DNA of 64,000 bases from the NCBI RefSeq assembly GCF_034350045.1, contig NZ_CP133781.1, positions 5,072,501 through 5,136,500 of the forward strand. Direction: 5' to 3'. The position numbers and the translations under genes were made by a program. This document shows, in pieces, positions 25,822-35,426 of this stretch (its first letter is position 1; every line of letters starts with the position of its first letter). Below the pieces are notes generated by a model, which saw only the letters and a program-made list of their open reading frames with translations, did not search any database and was not told where the DNA came from. This DNA is from Pseudomonas sp. CCI4.2. GTDB taxonomy: Bacteria; Pseudomonadota; Gammaproteobacteria; Pseudomonadales; Pseudomonadaceae.

Positions 25822-27135
25822 TTAAACAGACTCTTTCTCAGCATTCTCTGCCGGTTGTGGCTCGCCCTCGACCGGCGCTTGCATCTGCTCTTGAACGACT
25901 TGTTCATCCACCCGTGGATCCAGAGCTACCACCAGCGGTGAGCTGGACATGCTGTCTGGCATGGCGACGTGGTGCAGCGGCGCATCTTCGACCTGGTGCA
26001 AGTTGGTCACGGAGTCGGGTCGAATTCTTAGCGCCAGGGCCAAGGCGGCAAAACAGACGAAGGCGTACAGCATGTTGCTGCCAAACATCTTCATCAGCAC
26101 ACCCGCTGCCAACGGACCGATGCTGGCGCCAATGCCGTAGGTCATCAGTAACATCGCGGTCAACGACACCCGGCGCTCCCCTTCCACGTGGTCGTTAGAA
26201 AAGGCCACGGCCAACGGATAAAGACAAAATTGCATCAGCGATGCAAAGAAGCCGACGACGAATAAAACCTCCACCGGCACTTGAGGCATGACCGCCAACG
26301 GAAACGCGATCAACGCCAGCGCAGCAGCAAACGCACGAATCAATACCGCCCGATCGTAACGATCCGACAGGCGACCCAGTGGCCATTGCACCACCAGCCC
26401 GGCCAAAATGCAGCTACCCATGAACAAACCCACCGTCTCGGTGGGAAGTCCTTGCTGGGAGGCGTACAACGGGGCCAAGCCGTAGAAAGCGCCAATGATC
26501 AACCCGGCAGCCAATACCGTACTCAGGGATTGCGGCACGCGCTTGAGAAAAAATCGAGGTTCCAGCGGCGCAGGGTGCATGGGCGCCGGGTGAATGCTGC
26601 GGGTCATTGCCACAGGCACAAGACACAGGGCGAAGCACAGCGCCACCAACATCAGCAGTTCAGGCCCCAACGAAGGATGGATGACCAGAATCAATTGACC
26701 CAGCACCAGCCCCAGGTACGACGCGATCATGTAGCCGCTGAACACGGCGCCGCGCAGCTTGGCTTGAGCCTGCTCGTTAAGCCAGCTTTCGATCACCATG
26801 TACTGGCACATCATCCCCAGGCCGACAATCATCCGTAGGAACAGCCAAGCCGGTAACCAGTCAATCAGCCCATGTCCCAACACGGCAGCGCTGACGATAC
26901 CGGCGCACGTTGCGTAGGCGCGAATGTGTCCGACACGCCCGATGAGCCGGTGGCCGATTTTTCCGCCCAGCACCAGCCCGAAATAGTTGGCGGCCATCAG
27001 CCCACCCACCCACAGACCGTCGACATTTTCTGCCCCCAGGCGCAAGGCGAGGTAGGTACTTAACAAACCAGAGCCGATGAGCATCATCAGCGAGGCGAAA
27101 TAAAGCGCTCGAAAAGATTTCCAGATTTGGCGCAT
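25822..27135 (-). CDS. MFS transporter, YcaD-like
   Basis: 437 residues with twelve predicted membrane segments and the loop-2/3 motif GGKIGHRLIGRVGHIR; the second half starts near TVLAAGLIIGAFYGLAPLYAS, followed by GRLSDRYDR. The last ~45 residues are a soluble tail rich in Pro, Glu and Val. Best placed with YcaD-type MFS proteins, whose substrates are mostly unknown. It converges on flgZ, and the glutamylpolyamine synthetase-like gene is upstream on the same strand. Confidence 0.85.
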   Translation of the reverse strand: MRQIWKSFRALYFASLMMLIGSGLLSTYLALRLGAENVDGLWVGGLMAANYFGLVLGGKIGHRLIGRVGHIRAYATCAGIVSAAVLGHGLIDWLPAWLFLRMIVGLGMMCQYMVIESWLNEQAQAKLRGAVFSGYMIASYLGLVLGQLILVIHPSLGPELLMLVALCFALCLVPVAMTRSIHPAPMHPAPLEPRFFLKRVPQSLSTVLAAGLIIGAFYGLAPLYASQQGLPTETVGLFMGSCILAGLVVQWPLGRLSDRYDRAVLIRAFAAALALIAFPLAVMPQVPVEVLFVVGFFASLMQFCLYPLAVAFSNDHVEGERRVSLTAMLLMTYGIGASIGPLAAGVLMKMFGSNMLYAFVCFAALALALRIRPDSVTNLHQVEDAPLHHVAMPDSMSSSPLVVALDPRVDEQVVQEQMQAPVEGEPQPAENAEKESV

Positions 27136-27201
27136 TGCGGTCCAGACGTTCCTATAAAAAGTGAGGAGTTACCCGGACGGGCAACCCCCAAACAACAGTT
27201 T

Positions 27202-28545
27202 CTAAGCCTGAGCGGCCAATACGCGCCGCTCCCAGGGCGTGATTTCATCAAAGAAGCTGGTCAGCTCCATGCTCTTCGAGGCGACGTAACCGTCAATGAA
27301 TTCACCGCCAAACAGCTCTTTCGCCAGTTGGCTGCGTTTCAGACGCTCTAAGGCGGCATGTAAGGTACATGGCAACGACAAGTTATCCGGCACTTCAATT
27401 TCGCCCTGCATGGCCGCCGTGGGTTGCAGCTCATGTTCAATGCCATACAGACCCGCCGCAAGGCTCGCGGCAATGGCCAGATAAGGATTAGCGTCAGCGC
27501 CAGGGAGACGATTCTCTACCCTTCTGGCAACGGGCGCACTCGCCGGAATTCGCAAACCCGCTGCGCGGTTGTCGTAGGACCAACACGCATTGTTCGGCGA
27601 CGCGTAGGGATGGCACAAGCGCTGATAAGAATTCACGTTGGGTGCAAATAGCGCGGTGAAATCCGCCATGGCCGCTTGCTGGCCACCGATGAAATGTTGG
27701 AATGCCGCCGTCTCGTTACCCTGCTTGTCACTGAACACGTTGTTGCCAGAGTGCAGGTCTACCACGCTTTGATGGATGTGCATCGAGCTGCCGGGCGTAT
27801 GCGCCAACGGCTTGGCCATGCAAACCACAATCAGGCCATGCTTGAGCGCGACTTCCTTGAGCAAGTGCTTAAACAGAAACGTCTGGTCGGCCAGCAACAA
27901 AGGATCGCCGTGCAACAGGTTAATCTCAAACTGACTGACGCCCATTTCATGCATGAAGGTGTCACGCGGCAAACCCAGCGCTGCCATGCAGGCATAGACC
28001 TCGGTAAAGAACGGTCGCAAGCCATTATTGGAACTGATGCTGAACGCCGAATGCCCGTCTTCCCGACGACCATCCAGGCCTGTTGGTGGCTGGAACGGCT
28101 GGGCGGGGTCGGAATTGGGCGCAAAGACAAAAAACTCCAGCTCAGTCGCCACCACCGGTGCCAGCCCAAGAGCGGCATAACGTGCAATTACCGCTTTTAG
28201 TTGAACGCGGGTCGACAGACTGGACCCTGCGCCCTCCAAGTCATCGGCGTCACAGATCGCAATAGCTCTGGGCTGCACGCTCCAGGGTAGACGATGAACC
28301 TGTGTCGGATCTGCCACCAGTGCCAAATCACCGTCATCACTGCCGTAAAAGCGTGCCGGCGGATAACCGCCCATGATGCATTGCAGCAAAACCCCACGGG
28401 CCAATTGCAGCCGCCGACCCTCAAGAAACCCTTCGGCGGTCATGACCTTCCCCCGAGGCACCCCGTTCAGATCAGGCGTTACACATTCAATCTCATCAAT
28501 GCCTGCCAATCGCTGCGCGAATGAACTGTGGTCATTAACCGTCAT
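27202..28545 (-). CDS. Glutamine synthetase-family enzyme, probably glutamylpolyamine synthetase
   Basis: 447 residues, the length of the PauA/PuuA branch rather than of GlnA (~469). Seen are VATELEFFVF (metal Glu residues), HEMGVSQFEINLLHGDP, and GSSMHIHQSVVD with the active-site His. The NAAGLRIP-type segment reads DNRAAGLRIPASAPVARRVENRLPG. Such enzymes ligate glutamate to putrescine or other amines with ATP in polyamine breakdown; P. aeruginosa has several. No other polyamine genes adjoin it, so the substrate is open. Confidence 0.82.
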   Translation of the reverse strand: MTVNDHSSFAQRLAGIDEIECVTPDLNGVPRGKVMTAEGFLEGRRLQLARGVLLQCIMGGYPPARFYGSDDGDLALVADPTQVHRLPWSVQPRAIAICDADDLEGAGSSLSTRVQLKAVIARYAALGLAPVVATELEFFVFAPNSDPAQPFQPPTGLDGRREDGHSAFSISSNNGLRPFFTEVYACMAALGLPRDTFMHEMGVSQFEINLLHGDPLLLADQTFLFKHLLKEVALKHGLIVVCMAKPLAHTPGSSMHIHQSVVDLHSGNNVFSDKQGNETAAFQHFIGGQQAAMADFTALFAPNVNSYQRLCHPYASPNNACWSYDNRAAGLRIPASAPVARRVENRLPGADANPYLAIAASLAAGLYGIEHELQPTAAMQGEIEVPDNLSLPCTLHAALERLKRSQLAKELFGGEFIDGYVASKSMELTSFFDEITPWERRVLAAQA

Positions 28546-28709
28546 GATTCAAATCCTTGATAGCGACAAAAGCCGTTCAACGGCAACCCGTACAAAATAC
28601 GCATCACCTGTTCGAGATTTCAAGCACGGCTTTTCAGTGCGTTTTTTAGTAGCGCAAAACCCACGGATTGGCCGATAAATTGCTAGTTCCAGAGCGTCCT
28701 ACGATTAGT

Positions 28710-28725
28710 TGCCATTTTTATGGCA
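28710..28725. promoter_or_regulatory. Inverted repeat TGCCAT-N4-ATGGCA, possible operator
   Basis: A perfect 6-bp inverted repeat around TTTT lies about 90 bases upstream of the aminotransferase. It is the only clear dyad in the 267 bases between the divergent synthetase-like and aminotransferase genes. The binding protein is unknown. Confidence 0.25.
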
Positions 28726-28812
28726 GTTGGGTGATTTTAAATCCGCAAGCGGCGCATCAGCAAACTGCTCGGCTGAGTGACACTCCTCGAATTAGCAAGA
28801 GTATGGCAACTA

Positions 28813-29931
28813 ATGAAAACGCTGATCCCTGTCGCAAGTCCGCTGCTGCCACCCTTAGAGGAGTTCATCCCCTATCTCGAGGAAATCTGGAAGACCAAGC
28901 GTTTGACGAATGGCGGCCCTTTTCACCAACAGCTCGAAAAGGAGTTGGCGGACTATTTAGGGGTGAAATACCTTTCATTATTTGCCAACGGCACCCTGGC
29001 ACTGGTCACCGCGCTGCAGGCGTTAAGGATCAGCGGGGAAGTCATCACTACACCCTATTCATTTGTAGCCACCGCGCATTCTCTACTTTGGAACGGCGTC
29101 AAACCGGTGTTTGTGGACATTGATCCGCACACCTACAACCTTGACCCGGACCGTCTTGAAGAAGCTATCACGCCAGCGACCACCGCTATCATGCCGGTCC
29201 ATTGCTACGGCATTCCCTGCAATGTCGAGCGAATTCAGGAAATCGCTGATCGCTACGGGCTCAAAGTTATTTACGATGCCGCACACGCTTTCGGGGTCCG
29301 CCATAACGACCAGAGCCTGCTGTGCCATGGCGACATGTCGATACTTAGCTTTCATGCCACAAAAGTGTTCAACACCTTTGAAGGCGGGGCAATCATTTGC
29401 CCCGATGCCAAGACCAAACAGCGCATCGATTATTTAAAAAACTTCGGCTTCGCAGACGAAGTGACTGTAGTCGCGCCCGGCATCAACGGCAAGATGAGTG
29501 AAATAAACGCTGCGTTTGGGTTGCTGCAACTCAAATATATCGACGCTGCGCTACAGCGAAGAAAGCGGGTTGATACCATTTATCGTGAGGCCATTGCCGC
29601 GATCCCAGGCATCGAACTGGCCTGGACGGTGCAAGACGGCCACAACTATTCTTATTTCCCAATACTCGTGGGCCCTGGCTTCAGCCTCTCAAGAGACGCT
29701 TTGTACGAGCGCTTCCGCGAACAGAATATTTTGGTTCGCCGCTACTTTTATCCGCTGATTACAGAATTCCCCATGTACCGGGGACTGGAATCAGCGCGAA
29801 AAACGAACGTGCCTTTCGCCGACGATATTTCCCATCGAATACTGTGCCTGCCCATTTTTGACAGCCTTACGGATGACGAGATTGAACGGGTCATTCATCT
29901 CATTAGCTCTGCCGCCAGCGAGTCTCTTTAA
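28813..29931 (+). CDS. Sugar aminotransferase of the DegT/DnrJ/EryC1/StrS family, VioA-like
   Basis: 372 residues from ATG 28813; an in-frame GTG at 28777 would add 12 unlikely residues. PLP enzyme with the Lys in FHATKVFNTFEGGA (~residue 181), DAAHAFGVR before it and GINGKMSEINAAFGLLQLKY after. The opening PPLEEFIPYLEEIW and TNGGPFHQQLE resemble VioA, which makes dTDP-4-amino-4,6-dideoxyglucose (viosamine). Viosamine derivatives occur on flagellin of P. syringae. It is followed after one base by a methyltransferase and then a giant glycosyltransferase. VioA is likely but a 3-aminotransferase is not excluded. Confidence 0.82.
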   Translation: MKTLIPVASPLLPPLEEFIPYLEEIWKTKRLTNGGPFHQQLEKELADYLGVKYLSLFANGTLALVTALQALRISGEVITTPYSFVATAHSLLWNGVKPVFVDIDPHTYNLDPDRLEEAITPATTAIMPVHCYGIPCNVERIQEIADRYGLKVIYDAAHAFGVRHNDQSLLCHGDMSILSFHATKVFNTFEGGAIICPDAKTKQRIDYLKNFGFADEVTVVAPGINGKMSEINAAFGLLQLKYIDAALQRRKRVDTIYREAIAAIPGIELAWTVQDGHNYSYFPILVGPGFSLSRDALYERFREQNILVRRYFYPLITEFPMYRGLESARKTNVPFADDISHRILCLPIFDSLTDDEIERVIHLISSAASESL

Positions 29932-29932
29932 T

Positions 29933-30658
29933 ATGCGTACATGCCCTGTCTGTTCAACGCGCTTTCCAAATTTTTTGCCGTTGCCTGCAAGCTATTTCGA
30001 GATATTCAATCGCTTAAATGCTGCCTATTCTTTGGACGATTTTGAAACGCTCAACCTCGGTCAATACGGTTGCCCTAACTGCGCTGCCTCAGACCGAGAC
30101 CGTCTTTATGCCCTGTTTGTCAATCAAATACTAGGCCGCTCCAATGACAGCCCTATGCGAATTCTGGACATTGCGCCCGCACCGGTTTTATCTAAATTCT
30201 TGCGTGCGCTTCCCAATGTTGAATACCGCTCCGCCGACCTGTTCTCTCCCTTGGCGGATGATACTGTCGACATCATGGATATGTATATCTACCCGGATAA
30301 CGCGTTCGATTTCATCGTGTGTTCGCACGTTTTGGAGCATGTGCCTAATGATGCCCTCGCGATCGCAGAGCTCTACCGAGTGCTGTCGCCTGGAGGAATA
30401 GCGATCCTCATGGTACCTATACTGCTGACGGCCACCGAAACAGATGAAGACCCACTGGTAACAGACGTCAATGAGCGCTGGACGCGTTTTTGCCAAGATG
30501 ACCATGTACGTCTTTATGCTAAAAACGATTTTTTGAATCGTTTAAAGACCGGCGGCTTCCACGTGATTTCTCTGGCAAGTGGCGCCTTTGGCAGTGGGAC
30601 GTTCACTGAGCACGGCATTACTGAAAAGTCAGTATTACATGTCGGTCAAAAAATGTGA
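29933..30658 (+). CDS. SAM-dependent methyltransferase with N-terminal Cys4 zinc-ribbon-like part
   Basis: 241 residues. The N-terminus has CPVC and CPNC pairs (residues ~3-6 and ~47-50) that could hold zinc. Then a class I methyltransferase: RILDIAPAP (motif I), FDFIVCSHVLEHVPNDALAIAE (motif IV region) and YRVLSPGGIAIL. It begins one base after the aminotransferase stop, so they are co-translated. It probably O- or N-methylates the glycan; methylated viosamine is known in P. syringae. The target is inferred. Confidence 0.75.
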   Translation: MRTCPVCSTRFPNFLPLPASYFEIFNRLNAAYSLDDFETLNLGQYGCPNCAASDRDRLYALFVNQILGRSNDSPMRILDIAPAPVLSKFLRALPNVEYRSADLFSPLADDTVDIMDMYIYPDNAFDFIVCSHVLEHVPNDALAIAELYRVLSPGGIAILMVPILLTATETDEDPLVTDVNERWTRFCQDDHVRLYAKNDFLNRLKTGGFHVISLASGAFGSGTFTEHGITEKSVLHVGQKM

Positions 30659-30761
30659 CCGACTGACCGATGATCCGATTCACGCCGATGGACCAATCGG
30701 CGCTTGAGTCATGATCGAATGCCCCTGAATAAGAATTCCTGTTTTAGAATTAGGTATATAG

Positions 30762-33700
30762 ATGAAGCCCTCTCGACTGGTCAGTATTGCTATTCCCGCC
30801 TACAAAGCCATTTACTTCGAGGCAAGCATAGCCAGCGCGCTGAGTCAGAATTACGATGAAATCGAAATCGTTATCTGTGATGATTGCCCAACCGAAGAAA
30901 TTGCCATCATTGTCGAAAGAATACAAAAAACCAGTCATTGGCCGATCCGCTATTTTCGAAATGAAGTACGGCTGGGTGAAACAAAGAACGCGGCGCGGTG
31001 CATTGCAGAGGCCAAAGGGCATTACATAAAATTCTTATATGACGATGACATTATTCTCCCCGATTGCGTGCGCCTGCTGGTCGATGTGCTGGAGCGTAAT
31101 CCTGAAGTCATTTTGGCGAGTTCGCGCCGCCAGTTCATCGATGAAAATGATGACTTTAGCCCAGTAGACCGCGCCATATTCTTTCCATTTGATCAAAATA
31201 CGATTATAGAAGGGAAGTCGTTGGTTTCGTTTTTAGGCCAACATATTATTAACTTTATCGGCGAACCTTCATGCGTCATGTTTCGGCGGGCAGATGTATT
31301 AGCCTTCGGTGATGATCTCATGTCATTAAATGGGAGAGTCAGCAAAACGTTGGGAGATTTGACCATTTACGTGAAGTTGCTACGCGCTGGCAACTTGGCA
31401 ATCATCAAAACTACACTGTCTTACTTTCGTATCTCCACGGTTCAGTTCAGCCACCACCTGCGCGAGAATAACACCCTCGGGTGGGACGACCATCAATTTC
31501 TCAAGCAAACATTAGACGAATTAGGCTGGATAAATCACGAGATCGCTAATTGTTTAATAGGCGTAGCGCCGTTTGGCGACCCTCTGAATTTTAAACCTTT
31601 CAACCTGCTCAAAATTTTCGTTCCTAACGCTGTTACGACCGACAGCGCCATCAATGTTCAAGGATGGTTAAAAAAACGAGTAACCCCTGCCGGTCAGCGC
31701 CTGCTGTTAGATCAGCGCCTAAGCAAACCTGGAGCCCCCACATTTCTAATTGTCATTTCTAATTTGGACAACGACGCGAAAAAATTACTGAGTTCGTTGA
31801 CTAGCCTGTCTACGAACGAATCCAAGATTACCGGGCTGTGCGTTGTTGTGCTGTCGGCTTACGACGACCTTCCCGATAAAGATTTTGGCACGGCATTGAT
31901 GTGGGCAGAAGCAACGGTGGATAACCGCTCACTGGTTATCAATGACTTGGTTGCTCAGTCCAGTAGTGCGCAATGGATTATCTTAATCGACGCAGGCACA
32001 ACGTTTACCCACAGTGGCCTACAGTCGGTCGCCCTGCAATTGACGGCCATTACCACTAACCAAGCAGTGTACGCCGACGAACTTTATCGCCAGCCTGGAG
32101 ATGCACCAGGACCTGTACTGCGTCCAGATTTCAACCTTGACTACCTGCTAAGTTTCCCCCTCGTCACGTCCAAACACTGGTTATTCCATCGGGCTGCGTT
32201 CCTTAATGTAGGTGGACTTGACCCGCATGTTCCTCACGCCTTGGAGTTCGACCTAATTCTTAGATTGATCGAACGCCACGGGATGGAAGGATTCGGGCAT
32301 ATCAGTGAGCCTTTGCTGGTTTGCGATGCACCTAGCGCAGAGCAAAACGCTGATGAACACTCAACGCTCCAACGCCACCTTCATGTCCGGGGTTATGAAA
32401 ATAGCCAGGTCATTCAGACATTACCCCGGCGCTACCATATCCAATACGGTCATGCTGCTGTACCGGTTGTATCGATAGTCATTACCTTGAACGGCCATCT
32501 AAACAGCTTGATTCGTTGCGTAGAAAGCATTTTAGAAAAAACCACTTACCAGCAATACGAACTCTTGATTATCGATAACCACAGCCAAGACCCCGATACC
32601 GTTGACTGGCTGGCCGGGATCGAGAGCATGGGCAGCGAAAAAATCAAAGTGGTGAGATGTGCGCATACGTTGAATTATTCAGCGAGCAACAACCTGGCAG
32701 CACGACATGCTAAGGGTGAATACCTTGTCCTGCTCAACGATGAGACGGCGATTCTCCAAAATTCCTGGCTTGATGAATTGCTCAACCACGCCATGCGCCC
32801 AGAGGTCGGTATTGTAGGTGCCAAGTTATTAGATGCCGAGGGCAATATTCAACATGCCGGTTTTGTTTTAGGGTTAAATGGGCCGGTGCAAAGTGTATTC
32901 ATGCAACAACCACATTTGGGCCCTAGCTATATGCAGCGCCTGGAGGTGGACCAGAATTACAGTGCCGTTTCCGCCGCGTGTCTCATGGTTCGCACGTCAC
33001 TCTTTAACGAGGTCGACGGCTTGGACGAAGTGCAGTTTGGCAGCGCCTACAGCGATGTCGACCTGTGTCTGAAAGTTGGGGCACACGACCTTCTAGTCGT
33101 TTGGACGCCGCATGCGTCGCTGCTGTATGAACCACGCTTAAATACGGCAGGCTCGGAGGAAGCCGACACCCTGGATTTGAAAAACGGCGAAGAGGGGCTG
33201 TATGCCAAGTGGTTACCCATTATCGGCAACGACCCTGCTTACAATAAGAATTTCTCCCTGACGGGCGCTGATTTCCACCTGCAATTCAACAGTGACCTGA
33301 CATGGCGACCGCTCTCGTGGCGGCCGCTGCCGGTGGTACTGTGTCATCCAGCGGCACCGTGGGGTTCTGCCGCCTATCGGTTGATAAAACCGTTTGAGAC
33401 ATTGCGCGACACCCTTCGCCTTGACGGCGCGTCCACTCCAACACTGCTGTCGATGAGCGAACTGGCTCAGTTCAATCCTGATTCAGTTATTCTTCAGCGG
33501 CACCTGGATGAACACGGTCTGGAATCGTTGCGCCTGTTCCACGCATATTCAAAAGCCTACACCGTATACGAAATGGACGAATATCCACTTTCCATAGATA
33601 ACGTCGATAACGTGCAATCGCTCCAAGCGCTTCGCAGCTGTTTGAATTTGGTTGATAGGGTTGTGGTTTCCTCGGCGGGGCTTGCTGATGCGCTGTCGAG

Positions 33701-34292
33701 CATGCATTCAAATATTCACATCTTGGAAGATCGCCTGACGTCGGACTGGTGGCTTGGCCATCAATCGTTACGCCGTCAAGGCAATAAACTGAGAGTTGGT
33801 TGGGTGGGTGAAGCGCAACAACTGGATGACCTGGAACTCCTTATTGACGTAGTGAAAATTCTCGCCCATGAAGTCGAATGGGTCGTTATGGGTGATTGTC
33901 CGTTAGCAATAAGACCCTATGTCCATGATTGTCGACCCTTGCCCTTCGTTGAAGGTTACCCCGCGTCGCTGGCAAGCCTGAACTTAGACCTGGCACTCAT
34001 ACCGCTCAAACAAACCCTGTCCAACGAACTCAGAAGTAATCTGATGGTGCTGAAGTACGGCGCTTTTGGAATACCGGTTATCGCCAGCGACATCCGTTGT
34101 TTCCAAGATAGTTTGAACATCACACGGGTAAAAACCACGACTGCGGCATGGGTAGAAGCCATCCGCGCCCATATCAACGACGCCGACGCGTCTGATCACA
34201 TGGGTGATGAATTGCATCGTCAGGTCACAGGCAATTGGATGCTCGATAAAGACCACGCTGATCATTGGTTAGCCGCCTGGTTGCCTGACTGA
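30762..34292 (+). CDS. Giant multidomain glycosyltransferase, paralogue of the 1949-5533 gene
   Basis: 1,176 residues with the same four-part design: GT2 (~4-230; SIAIPAYKAIYFE, FLYDDDIILPD), a GT-A-like middle module (~340-560), a third GT2 module (~565-800; ITLNGHLNSLIRCVESIL; VLLNDETAIL with an intact Asn-Asp near 661), and a GT-B-like part (~850-1176). The GT-B part has GWVGEAQQLDD where the paralogue has GWGGGTSHTGD, so its nucleotide-sugar site looks weakened. The genes before it supply an aminated, methylated sugar. Flagellin is the likely target by kinship with the flgL-linked enzyme; LPS cannot be excluded. Confidence 0.78.
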   Translation: MKPSRLVSIAIPAYKAIYFEASIASALSQNYDEIEIVICDDCPTEEIAIIVERIQKTSHWPIRYFRNEVRLGETKNAARCIAEAKGHYIKFLYDDDIILPDCVRLLVDVLERNPEVILASSRRQFIDENDDFSPVDRAIFFPFDQNTIIEGKSLVSFLGQHIINFIGEPSCVMFRRADVLAFGDDLMSLNGRVSKTLGDLTIYVKLLRAGNLAIIKTTLSYFRISTVQFSHHLRENNTLGWDDHQFLKQTLDELGWINHEIANCLIGVAPFGDPLNFKPFNLLKIFVPNAVTTDSAINVQGWLKKRVTPAGQRLLLDQRLSKPGAPTFLIVISNLDNDAKKLLSSLTSLSTNESKITGLCVVVLSAYDDLPDKDFGTALMWAEATVDNRSLVINDLVAQSSSAQWIILIDAGTTFTHSGLQSVALQLTAITTNQAVYADELYRQPGDAPGPVLRPDFNLDYLLSFPLVTSKHWLFHRAAFLNVGGLDPHVPHALEFDLILRLIERHGMEGFGHISEPLLVCDAPSAEQNADEHSTLQRHLHVRGYENSQVIQTLPRRYHIQYGHAAVPVVSIVITLNGHLNSLIRCVESILEKTTYQQYELLIIDNHSQDPDTVDWLAGIESMGSEKIKVVRCAHTLNYSASNNLAARHAKGEYLVLLNDETAILQNSWLDELLNHAMRPEVGIVGAKLLDAEGNIQHAGFVLGLNGPVQSVFMQQPHLGPSYMQRLEVDQNYSAVSAACLMVRTSLFNEVDGLDEVQFGSAYSDVDLCLKVGAHDLLVVWTPHASLLYEPRLNTAGSEEADTLDLKNGEEGLYAKWLPIIGNDPAYNKNFSLTGADFHLQFNSDLTWRPLSWRPLPVVLCHPAAPWGSAAYRLIKPFETLRDTLRLDGASTPTLLSMSELAQFNPDSVILQRHLDEHGLESLRLFHAYSKAYTVYEMDEYPLSIDNVDNVQSLQALRSCLNLVDRVVVSSAGLADALSSMHSNIHILEDRLTSDWWLGHQSLRRQGNKLRVGWVGEAQQLDDLELLIDVVKILAHEVEWVVMGDCPLAIRPYVHDCRPLPFVEGYPASLASLNLDLALIPLKQTLSNELRSNLMVLKYGAFGIPVIASDIRCFQDSLNITRVKTTTAAWVEAIRAHINDADASDHMGDELHRQVTGNWMLDKDHADHWLAAWLPD

Positions 34293-34308
34293 TAGTGATA
34301 ACGGTCAT

Positions 34309-34385
34309 GTCTGGGTACACTTGGGCTTCTCGCCATCAACACCGTCGTAGATGATGTTGACGGCGGAACTCATGGGTACCCAGAC
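34309..34385. repeat. Long imperfect hairpin between the glycosyltransferase and LacI genes
   Basis: GTCTGGGTAC (34309-34318) pairs perfectly with GTACCCAGAC (34376-34385). Inside it GCCATCAACA and TGTTGACGGC form a second stem with one mismatch. The 77-base palindromic unit fills most of the 117-base spacer. It may terminate the glycosyltransferase transcript, serve as the regulator's own operator, or be a mobile palindrome. Confidence 0.5.
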
Positions 34386-34409
34386 TTTCCTCAGACCTCA
34401 AGCCTCTCA

Positions 34410-35426
34410 ATGAAAAAAATCCCAGTCAGCATCAGCGACATCGCCAGGCGGGTGAATATGACGCCGACCACGGTGTCGCGGGCGTTGAACAAGCCTGACT
34501 TGGTCAAGCCCGCCACCTTGGCGCGGATACTTGAGGTGGCCCGTGAGCTTGATTACGTGCCGAATGCGTTTGCTCGCGGCCTGAAGAGCAGTGAAAGCCT
34601 GATCCTTGGGGTGATCACTGCGTCTGTGGATAACCCGTTTTACAGCGTGATGATCAAGGCAATTTCCCGAGAAGCGAAAAAGCACGGCTACACCATCATG
34701 CTGGTGGACACCGATGGCTTGGACGAGCTGGAAACCAAAGCCGTGGAAACGCTGTTGAGCTACCGTGTGGCCGGGATCATCTTGTCGCCGGTCTCGGATG
34801 AGCCGGGCTATCAACCGGATTACCTGGCGCGCTTGAGTTCAGGCGAAACACCGGTCGTCATGCTCGACCGGGTGCTGCACAACAGCGCGTTCAGCCAGGT
34901 CGCCCTGGACAATTATCAAAGCGGTTTCAAAGGTGCCCGGTACCTGCTTGGGCAGAACCCGAATATCGAGCGTTTGCTTGTGTTGACCGGCCCTGAGCAC
35001 TCACACATCACCGAACAACGCTTGAGTGGGTTTCGCGCCGGCCTTGAAGGCCACGGTAGGCCGGTGCAGGTGGACGTTTGCCCTGGCGATTACACACTTG
35101 AACCTTCACACCAAGCCACCCTCGCCTACTTGGCTCATAGCCGGCCAGACGCGATTTTTGGCTTCAATCAACTCATCACCCTGGGCGCCATGAGCGCATT
35201 GCGCGACATGAATATCGCCCACGACAGTGTGGTGATCTGCGGTATCGACCGGCTGCCGTTTGCCGATATTTTCGGCGTGCCGATTGCCTGTATTGCTCAC
35301 GATGCCGAACGGGCTGGCACCAGCGCCGTGAGTCTGTTGCTCAAACGCATCCACCAACCCCATGCGCCGCAGGAACAGGTGGTGATTGTCGGTGAGTTGG
35401 AAACCGGGATTCAGCGGCTGGTGTAA
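34410..35426 (+). CDS. LacI-family transcriptional regulator
   Basis: 338 residues: N-terminal helix-turn-helix and hinge (VSISDIARRVNMTPTTVSRALN; ARILEVARELDYVPNAFAR), then a periplasmic-binding-protein-like effector domain (ILGVITASVDNPFYSVMI; DAIFGFNQLITLGAMSAL). It is next to the sugar/polyol genes on the opposite strand and probably represses them. A LacI-type dyad with central CG lies upstream of the ABC binding protein at 42532-42553. Its 3' end overlaps the SDR gene by 16 bases, tail to tail. Confidence 0.9.
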   Translation: MKKIPVSISDIARRVNMTPTTVSRALNKPDLVKPATLARILEVARELDYVPNAFARGLKSSESLILGVITASVDNPFYSVMIKAISREAKKHGYTIMLVDTDGLDELETKAVETLLSYRVAGIILSPVSDEPGYQPDYLARLSSGETPVVMLDRVLHNSAFSQVALDNYQSGFKGARYLLGQNPNIERLLVLTGPEHSHITEQRLSGFRAGLEGHGRPVQVDVCPGDYTLEPSHQATLAYLAHSRPDAIFGFNQLITLGAMSALRDMNIAHDSVVICGIDRLPFADIFGVPIACIAHDAERAGTSAVSLLLKRIHQPHAPQEQVVIVGELETGIQRLV

